A stretch of DNA of 56,951 bases, taken from positions 1-56,951 of the forward strand of contig JAJQIF010000004.1 in assembly GCA_021199355.1 (NCBI GenBank), written 5' to 3'. The notes under the pieces are model-generated. The model was given only the letters and a program-made list of their open reading frames with translations, did no database searches and had not been told where the DNA came from. The stretch comes from Oscillospiraceae bacterium (GTDB taxonomy: Bacteria > Bacillota > Clostridia > Oscillospirales > Ruminococcaceae). How positions within the stretch are numbered: position 1 is the stretch's first letter; each line of letters begins with the position of its first letter. The position numbers and the translations under genes were made by a program. Shown piece by piece: positions 32,978 to 41,408 of the stretch.

Positions 32978-33535
32978 TTAGGCTCTTCCCATGTATTCAC
33001 CCGTTCTGGTATCGATTCTGATGGTCTCGCCTTCGTTGATGAAGAGCGGAACCTTGATCTCTGCACCGGTTTCGAGAGTTGCGGGCTTCTGGGCGTTGGT
33101 TGCGGTGTTACCTGCAAAGCCGGGGTCGGTCTGGGTCACTACGAGATCTACAAAGAACGGAGGCTCTACGCCGAATACCTTGCCCTTATAGGAAAGGATT
33201 GTGCAAACCATGTTCTCCTTGACGAACTTGAAGTTGTCGCCGACATCGTTGGGGCTTACGGGAATCTGCTCGTAGGTCTCAGCGTCCATGAAGTAGTAGA
33301 GCTCACCGTCGGAGTAAGAATACTCCATGTCTCTTCTCTCGATATACGCTGTCGGGAACTTTGCGGTGGGGTTGTAGGACTTCTCAACAACTGCGCCCGT
33401 AAGAACATTCTTTGTCTTTGTTCTGACGAACGCCGCACCCTTACCGGGCTTGACGTGCTGGAACTCTATAACCTGCATGACGTTGCCGTCCTCTTCGAAA
33501 GTTACACCGTTTCTGAAATCACCTGCTGAAATCAT
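32978..33535 (-). CDS. efp: Elongation factor P
   Basis: Rescues ribosomes stalled at polyproline sequences. It has 185 residues in three beta-barrel domains. The tip loop KPGKGAAF places the modifiable Lys at position 32. The start is ATG at 33535 with GGAGGAC upstream; a longer frame to 33562 has no site. The last codons and the stop lie in a GAGCC/GGCTC hairpin whose UAAA loop holds the stop codon. pepP upstream and efp together are a common Firmicutes pair. The gene has a promoter at 33598-33626. Confidence 0.96.
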   Translation of the reverse strand: MISAGDFRNGVTFEEDGNVMQVIEFQHVKPGKGAAFVRTKTKNVLTGAVVEKSYNPTAKFPTAYIERRDMEYSYSDGELYYFMDAETYEQIPVSPNDVGDNFKFVKENMVCTILSYKGKVFGVEPPFFVDLVVTQTDPGFAGNTATNAQKPATLETGAEIKVPLFINEGETIRIDTRTGEYMGRA

Positions 33536-33597
33536 ATATTGTCCTCCATTTTCTTTCGGCATGCAATAGCATCCGAAGAATGTCTTTTAGTATTCCT

Positions 33598-33626
33598 ATT
33601 TTAACCGATAATCGTGAATAATGCAA
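33598..33626 (-). promoter_or_regulatory. efp promoter
   Basis: Minus-strand TTGCAT (33621-33626), 17-base spacer, TAAAAT (33598-33603), inside the pepP-efp gap. Confidence 0.7.
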
Positions 33627-33631
33627 GGGGT

Positions 33632-33662
33632 AATTCGAAATATGTGCAATTTGCACCGAATT
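33632..33662. repeat. Nested inverted repeat upstream of the efp promoter
   Basis: Outer arms AATTCG/CGAATT enclose GTGCAA-T-TTGCAC, ending 5 bases upstream of the efp -35 box. It could be an operator or a terminator stem for pepP. No T-tract is present. Confidence 0.45.
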
Positions 33663-33670
33663 TTTCACTA

Positions 33671-34738
33671 TCAGAGCACTATAAGCGACTTTTCTGCCTC
33701 GGTCATGTCTATGCAACCGTCATTCTTGACGATAACAAAGTCTTCGATTCTGACTCCGAACTCACCGGGAAGGTAAATTCCGGGCTCGTCTGTAACAATC
33801 ATATTCTCCTTGAGTACAATCTTACTTGAGGGAGCTGCTGCCGGAGCCTCGTGAATTTCGAGTCCAACGCCGTGTCCCAAGCTGTGTCCGAATTTATCGC
33901 CGTAGCCGGCTTCGGTGATGATGTCACGGGCGACTTTGTCAACATCGCCTGCGCTTACGCCCGCCTTGATATTCTTCATAGCCTCTAACTGAGCCTTGAG
34001 AACGACGTTATAGACCTCTGCCATCTTGTCGGTGGGTGTTCCGACGCAGACGGTACGGGTCATGTCACTGTGGTAGCCGTCGTATGTAGCACCGTAGTCC
34101 ATGAGGACGAAGCTGTGCTCGGTGACCTTGGTGTCTCCGCCGACGCCGTGAGGACGGGATGTATTCGCTCCGGTCAGGGCTATGGTTTCAAACGAAAGGT
34201 CCTCAGCGCCGTTATTAAGCATGTAATAATCGAGGCAAAGACCGATTTCACGCTCGGTGACGCCGACCTTGATGAAGTTCAGGACATTGTCGAAAGCCTT
34301 CTCGGCGATTCTCTGAGCCTTAATCATCTTGTCGATTTCGTCCTGAGTCTTGACGATTCGAAGCTCGCCGATTGCCTTGCTCAAATCGTTCGAAGAGACA
34401 ACCTCGGCGGCTGTGATTCTCTCCTTAAGAGCGTTGAGCTGAGAAACGGTTACATAGTCGCTCTCGATTGCGACGTTCTTCGCGCCGTGCTTCGTGAGAA
34501 GCTCGTTAATCTGCTCGAAGAGCTTGCCCTGAAGGATTACCTCGGCATCCTTGACGGTCAAAGAAGCTACCTCAAAATATCTTGAGTCGATGATGAGATA
34601 AGCCTTATCCTTGAAGGCGACGATGGTGCCGGCGGATGATTTCATGCCGGTGAAGTATCTTCTGTTGACGTCCGCAGTGATAAGCGCACAGTCAATGCCT
34701 TCGGGCATTACTTCAAACAGTTTTTCAAATTTGCTCAT
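33671..34738 (-). CDS. pepP: M24 family Xaa-Pro aminopeptidase
   Basis: Di-metal aminopeptidase that removes N-terminal residues before proline, 355 residues. The N-terminal creatinase-like domain (1-130) is followed by the pita-bread catalytic domain. Metal ligands are visible in MDYGA, HSDMTRT, GHSLGHGVGLEIHE, VTDEPGIY and GVRIED. Its start overlaps the end of the preceding TIM-barrel gene by 14 bases. The usual Firmicutes partner efp follows. Confidence 0.94.
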   Translation of the reverse strand: MSKFEKLFEVMPEGIDCALITADVNRRYFTGMKSSAGTIVAFKDKAYLIIDSRYFEVASLTVKDAEVILQGKLFEQINELLTKHGAKNVAIESDYVTVSQLNALKERITAAEVVSSNDLSKAIGELRIVKTQDEIDKMIKAQRIAEKAFDNVLNFIKVGVTEREIGLCLDYYMLNNGAEDLSFETIALTGANTSRPHGVGGDTKVTEHSFVLMDYGATYDGYHSDMTRTVCVGTPTDKMAEVYNVVLKAQLEAMKNIKAGVSAGDVDKVARDIITEAGYGDKFGHSLGHGVGLEIHEAPAAAPSSKIVLKENMIVTDEPGIYLPGEFGVRIEDFVIVKNDGCIDMTEAEKSLIVL

Positions 34739-35603
34739 TTGTATTTCCTCCCGATAAATAATTATTATAGACTTGTTTCATGGTGAGCGCATCTATGTCC
34801 TGAGTTCCCGCACTCTCGCAGATGAAGGTCGGCGTCAGGTTGCGCTTGATGATAAGCTCCATAAGCGGCTCGCATTCGGGACCGTAGGTTGTGTCCTCGA
34901 ATGTTAAGTGCTTCTTCTCGCCGCCCGGAGTGGTGTATTCGATTTTTGAGAAGTGGGAATGGAAGACCTTCAGTCGGTCGCTTCCGAGCTCGTTTTCTAT
35001 TTTGTCAAGAATCTCTGCGAATGCCTCGCTCGAATTGACGGCTCCGAAGGTTCTTGCGTTCAGATGTCCGAAGTCGACCGTCGGCAGGAAGGTATCGTCA
35101 AGCTTGCAAAGCGTCAGGACTTCTTCGAGGGTGCCGAGCTGGTTCACCTTGCCCATAGTTTCGGGGCAGAAGTGAATGTCTTCGAATCCTTCCGAAATCG
35201 CCGCCTGTCTTGCCCGGGAAAGGGTTTCACATGCAAGCTCAAGGGCATATTCTCTTGAGATTTTGGCGCAGGAGCCGGAATGGATTACTATTCTGTCCGC
35301 TCCGATGAGCTTTGCCGCACGGCAGGACTGCAATATGTAGTCGATGCTCTTGTCACGCTTTTCGGGCTCGACACTCGAAAGCGAGATGAAATAAGGCGAA
35401 TGAAGTGAGAGCTTTATTCTCCACTTCTCGGCTTCGGATTTGAGTGCCAAGCCGGTGGCTTCCGTTACTCTGACTCCCTGCCCACACTGGTATTCGAAGG
35501 CATCGAGACCCATTTCACTTAAGTACTTCGGCATATCCGACGATTTCTTATATATCTTCGAGAACGCTTCCGAGCTTCCGGCAGGTCCGAATTTAGCTGT
35601 CAT
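34725..35603 (-). CDS. TIM-barrel protein of the endonuclease IV/sugar isomerase superfamily
   Basis: A 292-residue AP endonuclease family 2-like TIM barrel. LHSPYFISLSS, DRIVIHSG, CPETMGK, TVDFGHLNARTFG and FHSHFSKIEY supply His, Asp and Glu residues at positions expected for a metal site of endonuclease IV-like enzymes. It may be a diverged Nfo or a xylose-isomerase-like epimerase. The ATGA overlap with yqeG upstream and the overlap with pepP downstream mark it as part of one operon. Exact reaction unknown. Confidence 0.82.
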   Translation of the reverse strand: MTAKFGPAGSSEAFSKIYKKSSDMPKYLSEMGLDAFEYQCGQGVRVTEATGLALKSEAEKWRIKLSLHSPYFISLSSVEPEKRDKSIDYILQSCRAAKLIGADRIVIHSGSCAKISREYALELACETLSRARQAAISEGFEDIHFCPETMGKVNQLGTLEEVLTLCKLDDTFLPTVDFGHLNARTFGAVNSSEAFAEILDKIENELGSDRLKVFHSHFSKIEYTTPGGEKKHLTFEDTTYGPECEPLMELIIKRNLTPTFICESAGTQDIDALTMKQVYNNYLSGGNTNEQI

Positions 35604-36094
35604 TTAAGTGTCCTCTCTTTCTTTGGCAATAGCGGCTTTTCAAGGGTTCTTTTTACTCTGAACCAGAAGCCGGTTTCGTAAACGATGGGAAACGTGAAAA
35701 TACAACGGATTCCGTGGAGATTCGAGCCGAGGACATCGGTGTAAATCTGGTCTCCGACCGTGGCGACCTCCTTCTTCGACAGTCCAAGGCGCTCGACAGC
35801 CTCGCGATAGCCTTTGCCGAGGGGCTTTCCGGCATCGCAGACGAAATCCAGTCCCAAGGATTCCGAAAAAGGCTTTACACGCTCATAGTGGTTATTCGAC
35901 ATGATGAGCATCGGCAGACCCTCAGCTTTCATGTCCTCGAGCCACTGCCCTATTCTTTCGTTCGGAATCGGATTGTTGTGAGTTGTCAGGGTATTGTCCA
36001 GATCCAGAATCAGAGCCTTTATATTTTCCTGCTTCAGAAAGCCGATGTCGATATCGGCGATGGAATTAAAAACGTATTTCGGCTTGAAAAGCAT
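35600..36094 (-). CDS. yqeG: YqeG family HAD IIIA-type phosphatase
   Basis: A 164-residue HAD-superfamily phosphatase. Motif 1 is DLDNTL, motif 2 is IMSNN, the Lys is in DAGKPLG and motif 3 is VGDQIYTDVLG. It resembles YqeG and mitochondrial PTPMT1-like phosphatidylglycerophosphate phosphatases (Gep4), so a PGP phosphatase role is plausible. In many Firmicutes yqeG heads the yqeG-yqeH-aroE-yhbY-nadD-yqeK cluster; here it is split from yhbY and nadD. GGAGGAAAA precedes the ATG and follows the rpsU terminator T-run directly, leaving no room for a promoter between them. Confidence 0.92.
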   Translation of the reverse strand: MLFKPKYVFNSIADIDIGFLKQENIKALILDLDNTLTTHNNPIPNERIGQWLEDMKAEGLPMLIMSNNHYERVKPFSESLGLDFVCDAGKPLGKGYREAVERLGLSKKEVATVGDQIYTDVLGSNLHGIRCIFTFPIVYETGFWFRVKRTLEKPLLPKKERTLK

Positions 36095-36110
36095 TTTTCC
36101 TCCAAAAAAA

Positions 36111-36153
36111 CAAAGGCGAACAGTCCGACGATATCGCCGTCTGCTCGCCTTTG
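36111..36153 (-). terminator. rpsU terminator abutting the yqeG ribosome binding site
   Basis: A 12-13-bp stem CAAAGGCGA-CAG/CTG-TCGCCTTTG with a further inner pairing, then TTTTTTT on the minus strand (36104-36110), immediately followed by GGAGGAAAAATG of yqeG. Confidence 0.85.
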
Positions 36154-36165
36154 ATTTTAAGTTAA

Positions 36166-36339
36166 TCAGTACTTACGCTTACGAGCAGCTTCCGACTTCT
36201 TCTTACGCTTTACAGAAGGCTTTTCGTAGTGTTCTCTTTTGCGTACCTCGGCGATAACACCGTCACGAGCGCAAGATCTCTTAAAGCGCTTAAGGGCGGT
36301 ATCCAATGATTCGTTTTTGCCGACGTGTATTTCTGCCAT
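36166..36339 (-). CDS. rpsU: 30S ribosomal protein S21
   Basis: Small-subunit protein at the platform near the mRNA exit, acting in initiation. The 57 residues start [20 protein letters not shown] and end in a basic [14 protein letters not shown] tail, as in S21. GGGAGGGAAC precedes the ATG. Promoter at 36431-36459, leader of about 85 bases, terminator at 36111-36153. The downstream yqeG can be reached only by readthrough. Confidence 0.97.
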   Translation of the reverse strand: MAEIHVGKNESLDTALKRFKRSCARDGVIAEVRKREHYEKPSVKRKKKSEAARKRKY

Positions 36340-36430
36340 TTGTTGTTCCCTCCCTTTGTCACTGGGACAGAGGATTTATGCGGTCATAGCTGATACAGTT
36401 ATACCACTTTCGCACAATGCGACTAGATAC

Positions 36431-36459
36431 ATTATAGAACAAACGAGAATAGAAGTCAA
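36431..36459 (-). promoter_or_regulatory. rpsU promoter
   Basis: Minus-strand TTGACT (36454-36459), 17-base spacer, TATAAT (36431-36436), about 25 bases after the leuS stop. Confidence 0.88.
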
Positions 36460-36482
36460 GAGAAATTTGCAACTTTCAAAAA

Positions 36483-38888
36483 TTATTTTGCTACGATGTT
36501 GACGAGTTTGCCCTTGACGTAGATTTCCTTGACGATTGTCTTGCCTGTCAGTTCCGAAGCTATCTTGTCCATGCTCTTTACCTGAGTGAGAACTTCATCG
36601 GATGTTGCCTCAGTCTGAACCATAGCTTTATCCTTGATCTTACCGTTAATCTGGACGGCAATCTCGACTTCACTGTCCTTGCAGAGCGCTTCGTCATAGG
36701 TGCACCATTTGGCATCATGGATATAGCCGCCGAAGTTGCAATTCTCATACATCTCCTCGGTGATGTGAGGAGCGAAGGGATAGAGCATGATGAGGAAATC
36801 TCTCAGCTCGGCACGGTTGATTGAGCCTGCCGCCGCAAAGTCGTTAAGTATTGTCATCATAGCGGCGATTGCGGTGTTATACTTCATCGTGTCGATGTCA
36901 TTCGAAACCTTCTTGATGAGCTTGTGCATCTTCGAAGTGAATTCAGGACGATAGCCGTCGCCATCAATCAAAGTATCCTGAAGAGCCCAGACTCTTTCCA
37001 AGAATCTCTTGCAACCACGGACGCTCGACTCGCTCCAGGGAGCCGCCTTTTCATAGTCACCCATGAAGAGGGTGTAAACTCTCAGAACGTCTGCACCGTA
37101 CTCGTTGATAACATCGAGCGGGTCGACAACGTTGCCCTTGGATTTACTCATCTTCTCGCCGTCGAGACCCAAGACCAAGCCCTGAGCTGTACGCTTGATA
37201 TAGGGCTCGGAGGTATTTACGGCTCCGATATCATAGAGAAACTTGTGCCAGAATCTTGAGTAGATGAGGTGGCGGGTAACGTGCTCCATGCCGCCGTTAT
37301 ACCAGTCAACAGGCATCCAGTAGTCGAGTGCTTCCTTCGACGCAAGCGCCTCGTTATTATGCGGGTCACAATAGCGGAGATAGTACCACGACGAGCCTGC
37401 CCACTGGGGCATGGTGTCGGTTTCTCTCTTGGCGGGACGTCCGCACTTCGGGCAGGTGCAATTTACGAAGCTGTCAATCTTGGCAAGCGGGCTTTCGCCG
37501 TCGGAGCCGGGAACGAAATTCTCGACTTCCGGGAGCTTGAGAGGAAGCTCTTCGTAAGGAACGGCAACCATTCCGCAGTGCTCGCAGTATACAATCGGGA
37601 TAGGCTCGCCCCAGTAACGCTGACGGTTGAACGCCCAATCCTTCATCTTGTACTGAACGCCCTTCTCACCTACGCCCTTGGCTTCGAGAACCTCAATCAT
37701 CTTTTCGATGGAATCCTTCTTGTTTGTAAGACAGTTGAGCTCACCCGAGTTGACCATCTCGCCGTCGCCGGTGTAGGCTTCCTTCGAGATGTCTCCGCCC
37801 TTGATGACTTCGATTATGTCGATGCCGAACTTCTTGGCGAATTCATAGTCTCTCTGATCATGTGCGGGAACCGCCATGATTGCGCCGGTGCCGTAACCCA
37901 TCATTACATAATCGGATATGTAGACGGGGATTTCGGTGCCGTTGACGGGATTGATTGCGCTTATACCTTCAAGCTTGACGCCGGTCTTGTCCTTGACGAG
38001 CTGAGTTCTCTCAAACTCGGTCTTCTTGGCGCACTCGTCACGGTAATCCTTGACGGCATCGAAGTTAGTAATCTTGTCGCTGTACTGGTCGATAATCGGG
38101 TGCTCGGGTGCCATTACCATGAAGGTGACGCCATAGAGAGTGTCGGGTCTGGTGGTATAGATTCTGAGCTTTTCGGGGATATTCTTGAGCTCGAAGTTGA
38201 CGAATGCGCCGGTCGACTTGCCGATCCAGTTCTGTTGTTGGAGCTTGATGTTCGGGAGGTAATCCACTTCCTCAAGTCCCTCAAGAAGCTTGTCACAATA
38301 GTCGGTAATTCTTAAGTACCAGACGTCCTTCGGCTTCTGGATAACGTCGCTGTGGCAGACGTCGCACTTGCCGCCCTGTGAGTCCTCGTTCGAAAGAACA
38401 ACCTTACAGCTCGGGCAATAGTTGACGAGGGTCTTGTCTCTGAAAGCAAGACCGTTTTCGAACATCTTGAGGAATATCCACTGTGTCCACTTGTAGTAGT
38501 CCTCGTCGGTGGTGTCGACGGTGCGTGACCAGTCGAACGAGAAGCCGACTTTCTTTAGCTGTTCGGAGAAGTGGTGGATATTCTGGTCGGTGGAGATTCT
38601 CGGATGGACGCCGGTTTTGATGGCGTAGTTCTCTGCCGGAAGTCCGAAGGCGTCGAAGCCTATCGGGAAGAGGACATTATAGCCCTCGAGTCTCTTCTTG
38701 CGGCAGACAACCTCAAGACCGGAAAAAGCCTTGACATGTCCGACGTGAAGCCCTGCTCCCGAAGGATAAGGGAACTCGACGAGGGCATAAAACTTCTTCT
38801 TCGAATGGTCTATCTTAGCATCGAAGGTGTGGTTTTCTTCCCAATAATCCTGCCATTTTTTCTCGACAGCCGCGAAATCATATTTCAT
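36483..38888 (-). CDS. leuS: Leucine-tRNA ligase
   Basis: Class I synthetase that charges tRNA-Leu, 801 residues, bacterial type. HIGH-type HVGH lies at 48-51 and the KMSKS loop (DGEKMSKSKGN) near 580. CPSC...CDVC in the zinc region and a large CP1 editing domain (GTGAIMAVPAHDQRDYEFA) that hydrolyses mischarged tRNA are visible. A C-terminal tRNA-binding domain ends in QINGKIKDK and VKEIYVKGKLVNIV. It is the last gene of the long operon. No T-box was found in the 59-base gap before it. Confidence 0.97.
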   Translation of the reverse strand: MKYDFAAVEKKWQDYWEENHTFDAKIDHSKKKFYALVEFPYPSGAGLHVGHVKAFSGLEVVCRKKRLEGYNVLFPIGFDAFGLPAENYAIKTGVHPRISTDQNIHHFSEQLKKVGFSFDWSRTVDTTDEDYYKWTQWIFLKMFENGLAFRDKTLVNYCPSCKVVLSNEDSQGGKCDVCHSDVIQKPKDVWYLRITDYCDKLLEGLEEVDYLPNIKLQQQNWIGKSTGAFVNFELKNIPEKLRIYTTRPDTLYGVTFMVMAPEHPIIDQYSDKITNFDAVKDYRDECAKKTEFERTQLVKDKTGVKLEGISAINPVNGTEIPVYISDYVMMGYGTGAIMAVPAHDQRDYEFAKKFGIDIIEVIKGGDISKEAYTGDGEMVNSGELNCLTNKKDSIEKMIEVLEAKGVGEKGVQYKMKDWAFNRQRYWGEPIPIVYCEHCGMVAVPYEELPLKLPEVENFVPGSDGESPLAKIDSFVNCTCPKCGRPAKRETDTMPQWAGSSWYYLRYCDPHNNEALASKEALDYWMPVDWYNGGMEHVTRHLIYSRFWHKFLYDIGAVNTSEPYIKRTAQGLVLGLDGEKMSKSKGNVVDPLDVINEYGADVLRVYTLFMGDYEKAAPWSESSVRGCKRFLERVWALQDTLIDGDGYRPEFTSKMHKLIKKVSNDIDTMKYNTAIAAMMTILNDFAAAGSINRAELRDFLIMLYPFAPHITEEMYENCNFGGYIHDAKWCTYDEALCKDSEVEIAVQINGKIKDKAMVQTEATSDEVLTQVKSMDKIASELTGKTIVKEIYVKGKLVNIVAK

Positions 38889-38947
38889 GTGTATCAGTCC
38901 TTATAATTTACTTGGGTGACCCTTTTGTTAATCTACTGCGCTATATT

Positions 38948-39301
38948 TTAGCACAGCATTCCCGATATGTCAATAACTTCGCCGTCGCTCCAGAGCTTTT
39001 CGAGCGAATATTGCGCACGGGTATCTTTACAGAAGACATGCACGATGATGTCGCCGAAGTCCATAGCTATCCAGCTTGCACCGTCGACGCCCTCAATGTG
39101 GTCGGGCTTGACTCCGAGCTCGCCAAGCTTGAATTCGGTTTCATCTGCGAGAGCCTTGGTGTGGGTCGTCGAAGTGCCGCCGGCGATAACGAAGTAGTCC
39201 GCTATTATCGTCAGATCGGTTATCTTGATTACCCGGATGTCCTCGGCTTTCTTTGAGTCGAGTGCTTTTACGATTGCCGTGATTTTTTCTTGTTCTGTCA
39301 T
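38948..39301 (-). CDS. rsfS: Ribosomal silencing factor RsfS
   Basis: Binds L14 and blocks subunit joining during starvation. The 117 residues include ALDSKKAEDIRVI, DYFVIAGGTSTTHTKALAD and WIAMDFGDIIVHVF, the YbeB/Iojap core. AAAGGAG precedes the ATG. Context nadD-yqeK-(LCP)-rsfS-leuS is standard for Clostridia. Confidence 0.95.
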   Translation of the reverse strand: MTEQEKITAIVKALDSKKAEDIRVIKITDLTIIADYFVIAGGTSTTHTKALADETEFKLGELGVKPDHIEGVDGASWIAMDFGDIIVHVFCKDTRAQYSLEKLWSDGEVIDISGMLC

Positions 39302-39312
39302 TTCTGGCTCCT

Positions 39313-40176
39313 TTACTTTGAATTTTCTGTTGTTATCAAATTGATATTAATGTTCTTTGTACTTGTCTCGTTCAGAAGATTTATAAGCTCTATAATCTCG
39401 CTGACGGTCATGTCGGTTTCGACGTGGTTTACCAGCAAATCTATTGTGAGGCTCACCCACTCGACTGCGCCTTTTTCCTTCAAAGTCGAGATAAATGAGA
39501 TGAGAAGTTGGTGATAGGCATCAATTCTGTCCGCATCTCCATCGGTATATGAGTCGCTGTCCGAAAGAATAATTCCGGCGACGCTCCCCATCACGGTTCT
39601 TTCGCCTTTACTGATTATATTTTCGCCGATTTTCAGCTCTTTGTCAAGAGTCAGTTTCACTCCGCCGAGAAGATTTACAGAGTCTGCGACGGTTTCCGTG
39701 CTCACAGACATACTGCCGTCAATGTGCAAATTTAGTGCCATCGAGACAATTTCCGTATAAACCTCGGTTTCGTATGCTTCCGCAAGTGTCCCCTCAAAGC
39801 CTCCGCAGGATACGAGAGTATCAGGCGGGATATCTGAGATATCAAGAGTATGCTTGTCCTCGTCGAAAGTGAAAATGTGGATACGACACGGCTCTTCTTC
39901 ATCTGTTACCGACAGAAGAATATTACGTTTTGTGGTGGCGGGCTCATAGGAATAGCCCCGTAACTCATAGTCCGAGCTTTCAGGCTTTATAGCTCGCAAC
40001 GCCACAAGCTTTTTTGCATATGCTGCAGTGCCGCTTAAGACCATATAGGTCGCCGCCGCTGTTATGATGCAGGCAATCGCCATCATCAGAGGGAGCTTGT
40101 CCCCACGTCGGACACGAAGCCTCAGGCGTTCTTCTCTTTCGAATTTAGAAAGTATTTTCTTCAATCGCTCTTTCAT
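39313..40176 (-). CDS. Degenerate LytR-CpsA-Psr (LCP) family membrane protein
   Basis: A 287-residue protein with a basic cytoplasmic N-terminus, one membrane helix (about 28-50) and an extracytoplasmic domain. It aligns by eye with LCP proteins, which attach glycopolymers to peptidoglycan. RNILLSV, the block before the spacer, LAEAY and GGVKLTLDKE fit the family. However, the SIPRDT motif reads DIPPDT (115-120), the early R-x-D-T block is missing and the RxR segment is replaced by MGSVAGIILSD (196-206). Arg and Asp residues needed for polyprenyl-pyrophosphate binding are therefore lost, so it is probably not an active transferase. The locus position between yqeK and rsfS is typical for an LCP gene. 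No good ribosome binding site. Confidence 0.75.
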   Translation of the reverse strand: MKERLKKILSKFEREERLRLRVRRGDKLPLMMAIACIITAAATYMVLSGTAAYAKKLVALRAIKPESSDYELRGYSYEPATTKRNILLSVTDEEEPCRIHIFTFDEDKHTLDISDIPPDTLVSCGGFEGTLAEAYETEVYTEIVSMALNLHIDGSMSVSTETVADSVNLLGGVKLTLDKELKIGENIISKGERTVMGSVAGIILSDSDSYTDGDADRIDAYHQLLISFISTLKEKGAVEWVSLTIDLLVNHVETDMTVSEIIELINLLNETSTKNININLITTENSK

Positions 40177-40211
40177 AGCTAACTACATAAGGGCGTTGAA
40201 TCCTTTGGTTC

Positions 40212-41408
40212 CTACTTTTTCGTCTCGCCCTGAAGGCTCTGCTTATAGAGGGTGTATTCGTTGTAGGCGTCAAGTGTAAGGGTCGGGATGGTGCGGGTTT
40301 TCGAGATGGAATCCTCAATCGAGAACTTCATCGCTTCATATAGTCCCAAATCCAAATCCTTATGGGTAACATCACGGTAGTACTCGACATCCTTATAGTG
40401 GCGTTCCTTCGAGATTAAATCCGCCATATAGATTATCTTTTCGAGGAGATTCATGCCGCCTTTGGCGACTGTGTGATATCTTACTGCCGAGAGAATGTCT
40501 GGGTCGGTGATTCCGAAATGCTCTTTTAAGAAAACCGAACCGGCTATGCCGTGATATGTCTTAGGGGCGTGAAGCTCGACTTCTGTAACGTTGAGAGGAC
40601 ACCTGAGAACGAGTTCATACTGCTCCTCTATCGGGATTTCCTTGCAAATGTCGTGGACAAACCCTGCAAAATAGGCTTTTTCACGGTCGCAATCATTAAG
40701 GACCGCAAGCTTCAGAGCCTCGTCGGCGACGTTAAGCGAGTGATTGAACCGCTTTTCGGAGAGAATCCCTTCAAGATATTCCCTGTAGCTATTATACTTC
40801 GTTTTGTCAAAATTATAAAGCCCATTTTCCAGAATATAACGCTCAACAGATTCGGGAATCCGTCCGAAGGAGGTGTTATAGGCTATCAAATCGGCACGGA
40901 TTTCGGTTGAGGACGCCTCGACGGCTTCACAATCTATGAGAATACATCTGCCGCCACGAGTGCGAATCTCTTCAGCTTTAGCTTCGGACTGCTTTCTGTC
41001 ACTTTCCGAACGGCAGACACAGACGAGAGTGCAGAGCTCCATTATCCGCTCGGGCTTGACCCATGTGAGGAAAGTATTAAGCATGTCGCTTCCCATGACA
41101 AAGTAGAGCTCGTCATCAGGATAGATACCGTGAAGATGCTCCATCGTGTTGACGGTGTAGCTTTTACCCTCGGATTTAATCTCAAAGTCGCTGACTTCGA
41201 CGCTTGGATATTGCGAAGCTACAAGCCGGCACATTTCGAGCCTTGCCTCGTCGGATGCCAGGTCCTTCACCGCCTTGTGTGGCGGGATATGGGTCGGCAT
41301 CAGGATGAGCTTGTCCGGATTCAGTTCCTTCAGGACGTTCTCTATTACGTTCAGGTGTCCGTTATGAATGGGGTTGAAGGTACCCCCGAATATCGCTATC
41401 TTCATCAT
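40212..41408 (-). CDS. nadD: NadD-YqeK fusion: nicotinate-mononucleotide adenylyltransferase plus HD hydrolase
   Basis: Two enzymes in one 398-residue chain. Residues 1-197 are NadD, which adenylates nicotinate mononucleotide in NAD synthesis: GGTFNPIHNGH nucleotide-binding motif (8-18) and SSTEIR (166-171). Residues about 205-398 are YqeK, an HD-domain hydrolase; homologues split Ap4A into ADP. The HD pair is H252-D253 in FVHDICK, with later YHTVAKGG. In most Firmicutes these are adjacent separate genes, so the fusion may be a lineage trait. The start overlaps the rdgB-yhbY stop by four bases. Confidence 0.94.
   Translation of the reverse strand: MMKIAIFGGTFNPIHNGHLNVIENVLKELNPDKLILMPTHIPPHKAVKDLASDEARLEMCRLVASQYPSVEVSDFEIKSEGKSYTVNTMEHLHGIYPDDELYFVMGSDMLNTFLTWVKPERIMELCTLVCVCRSESDRKQSEAKAEEIRTRGGRCILIDCEAVEASSTEIRADLIAYNTSFGRIPESVERYILENGLYNFDKTKYNSYREYLEGILSEKRFNHSLNVADEALKLAVLNDCDREKAYFAGFVHDICKEIPIEEQYELVLRCPLNVTEVELHAPKTYHGIAGSVFLKEHFGITDPDILSAVRYHTVAKGGMNLLEKIIYMADLISKERHYKDVEYYRDVTHKDLDLGLYEAMKFSIEDSISKTRTIPTLTLDAYNEYTLYKQSLQGETKK

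Noticed and set aside
37269-38315. Plus-strand open frame of about 348 codons opposite leuS
   Set aside because: Produced by the codon bias of leuS on the other strand; no recognisable protein and no promoter.
38889-38947. T-box leader upstream of leuS or asnS
   Set aside because: The available upstream space is 59 bases for leuS and about 30 transcribed bases for asnS, too short, and no T-box sequence is seen.
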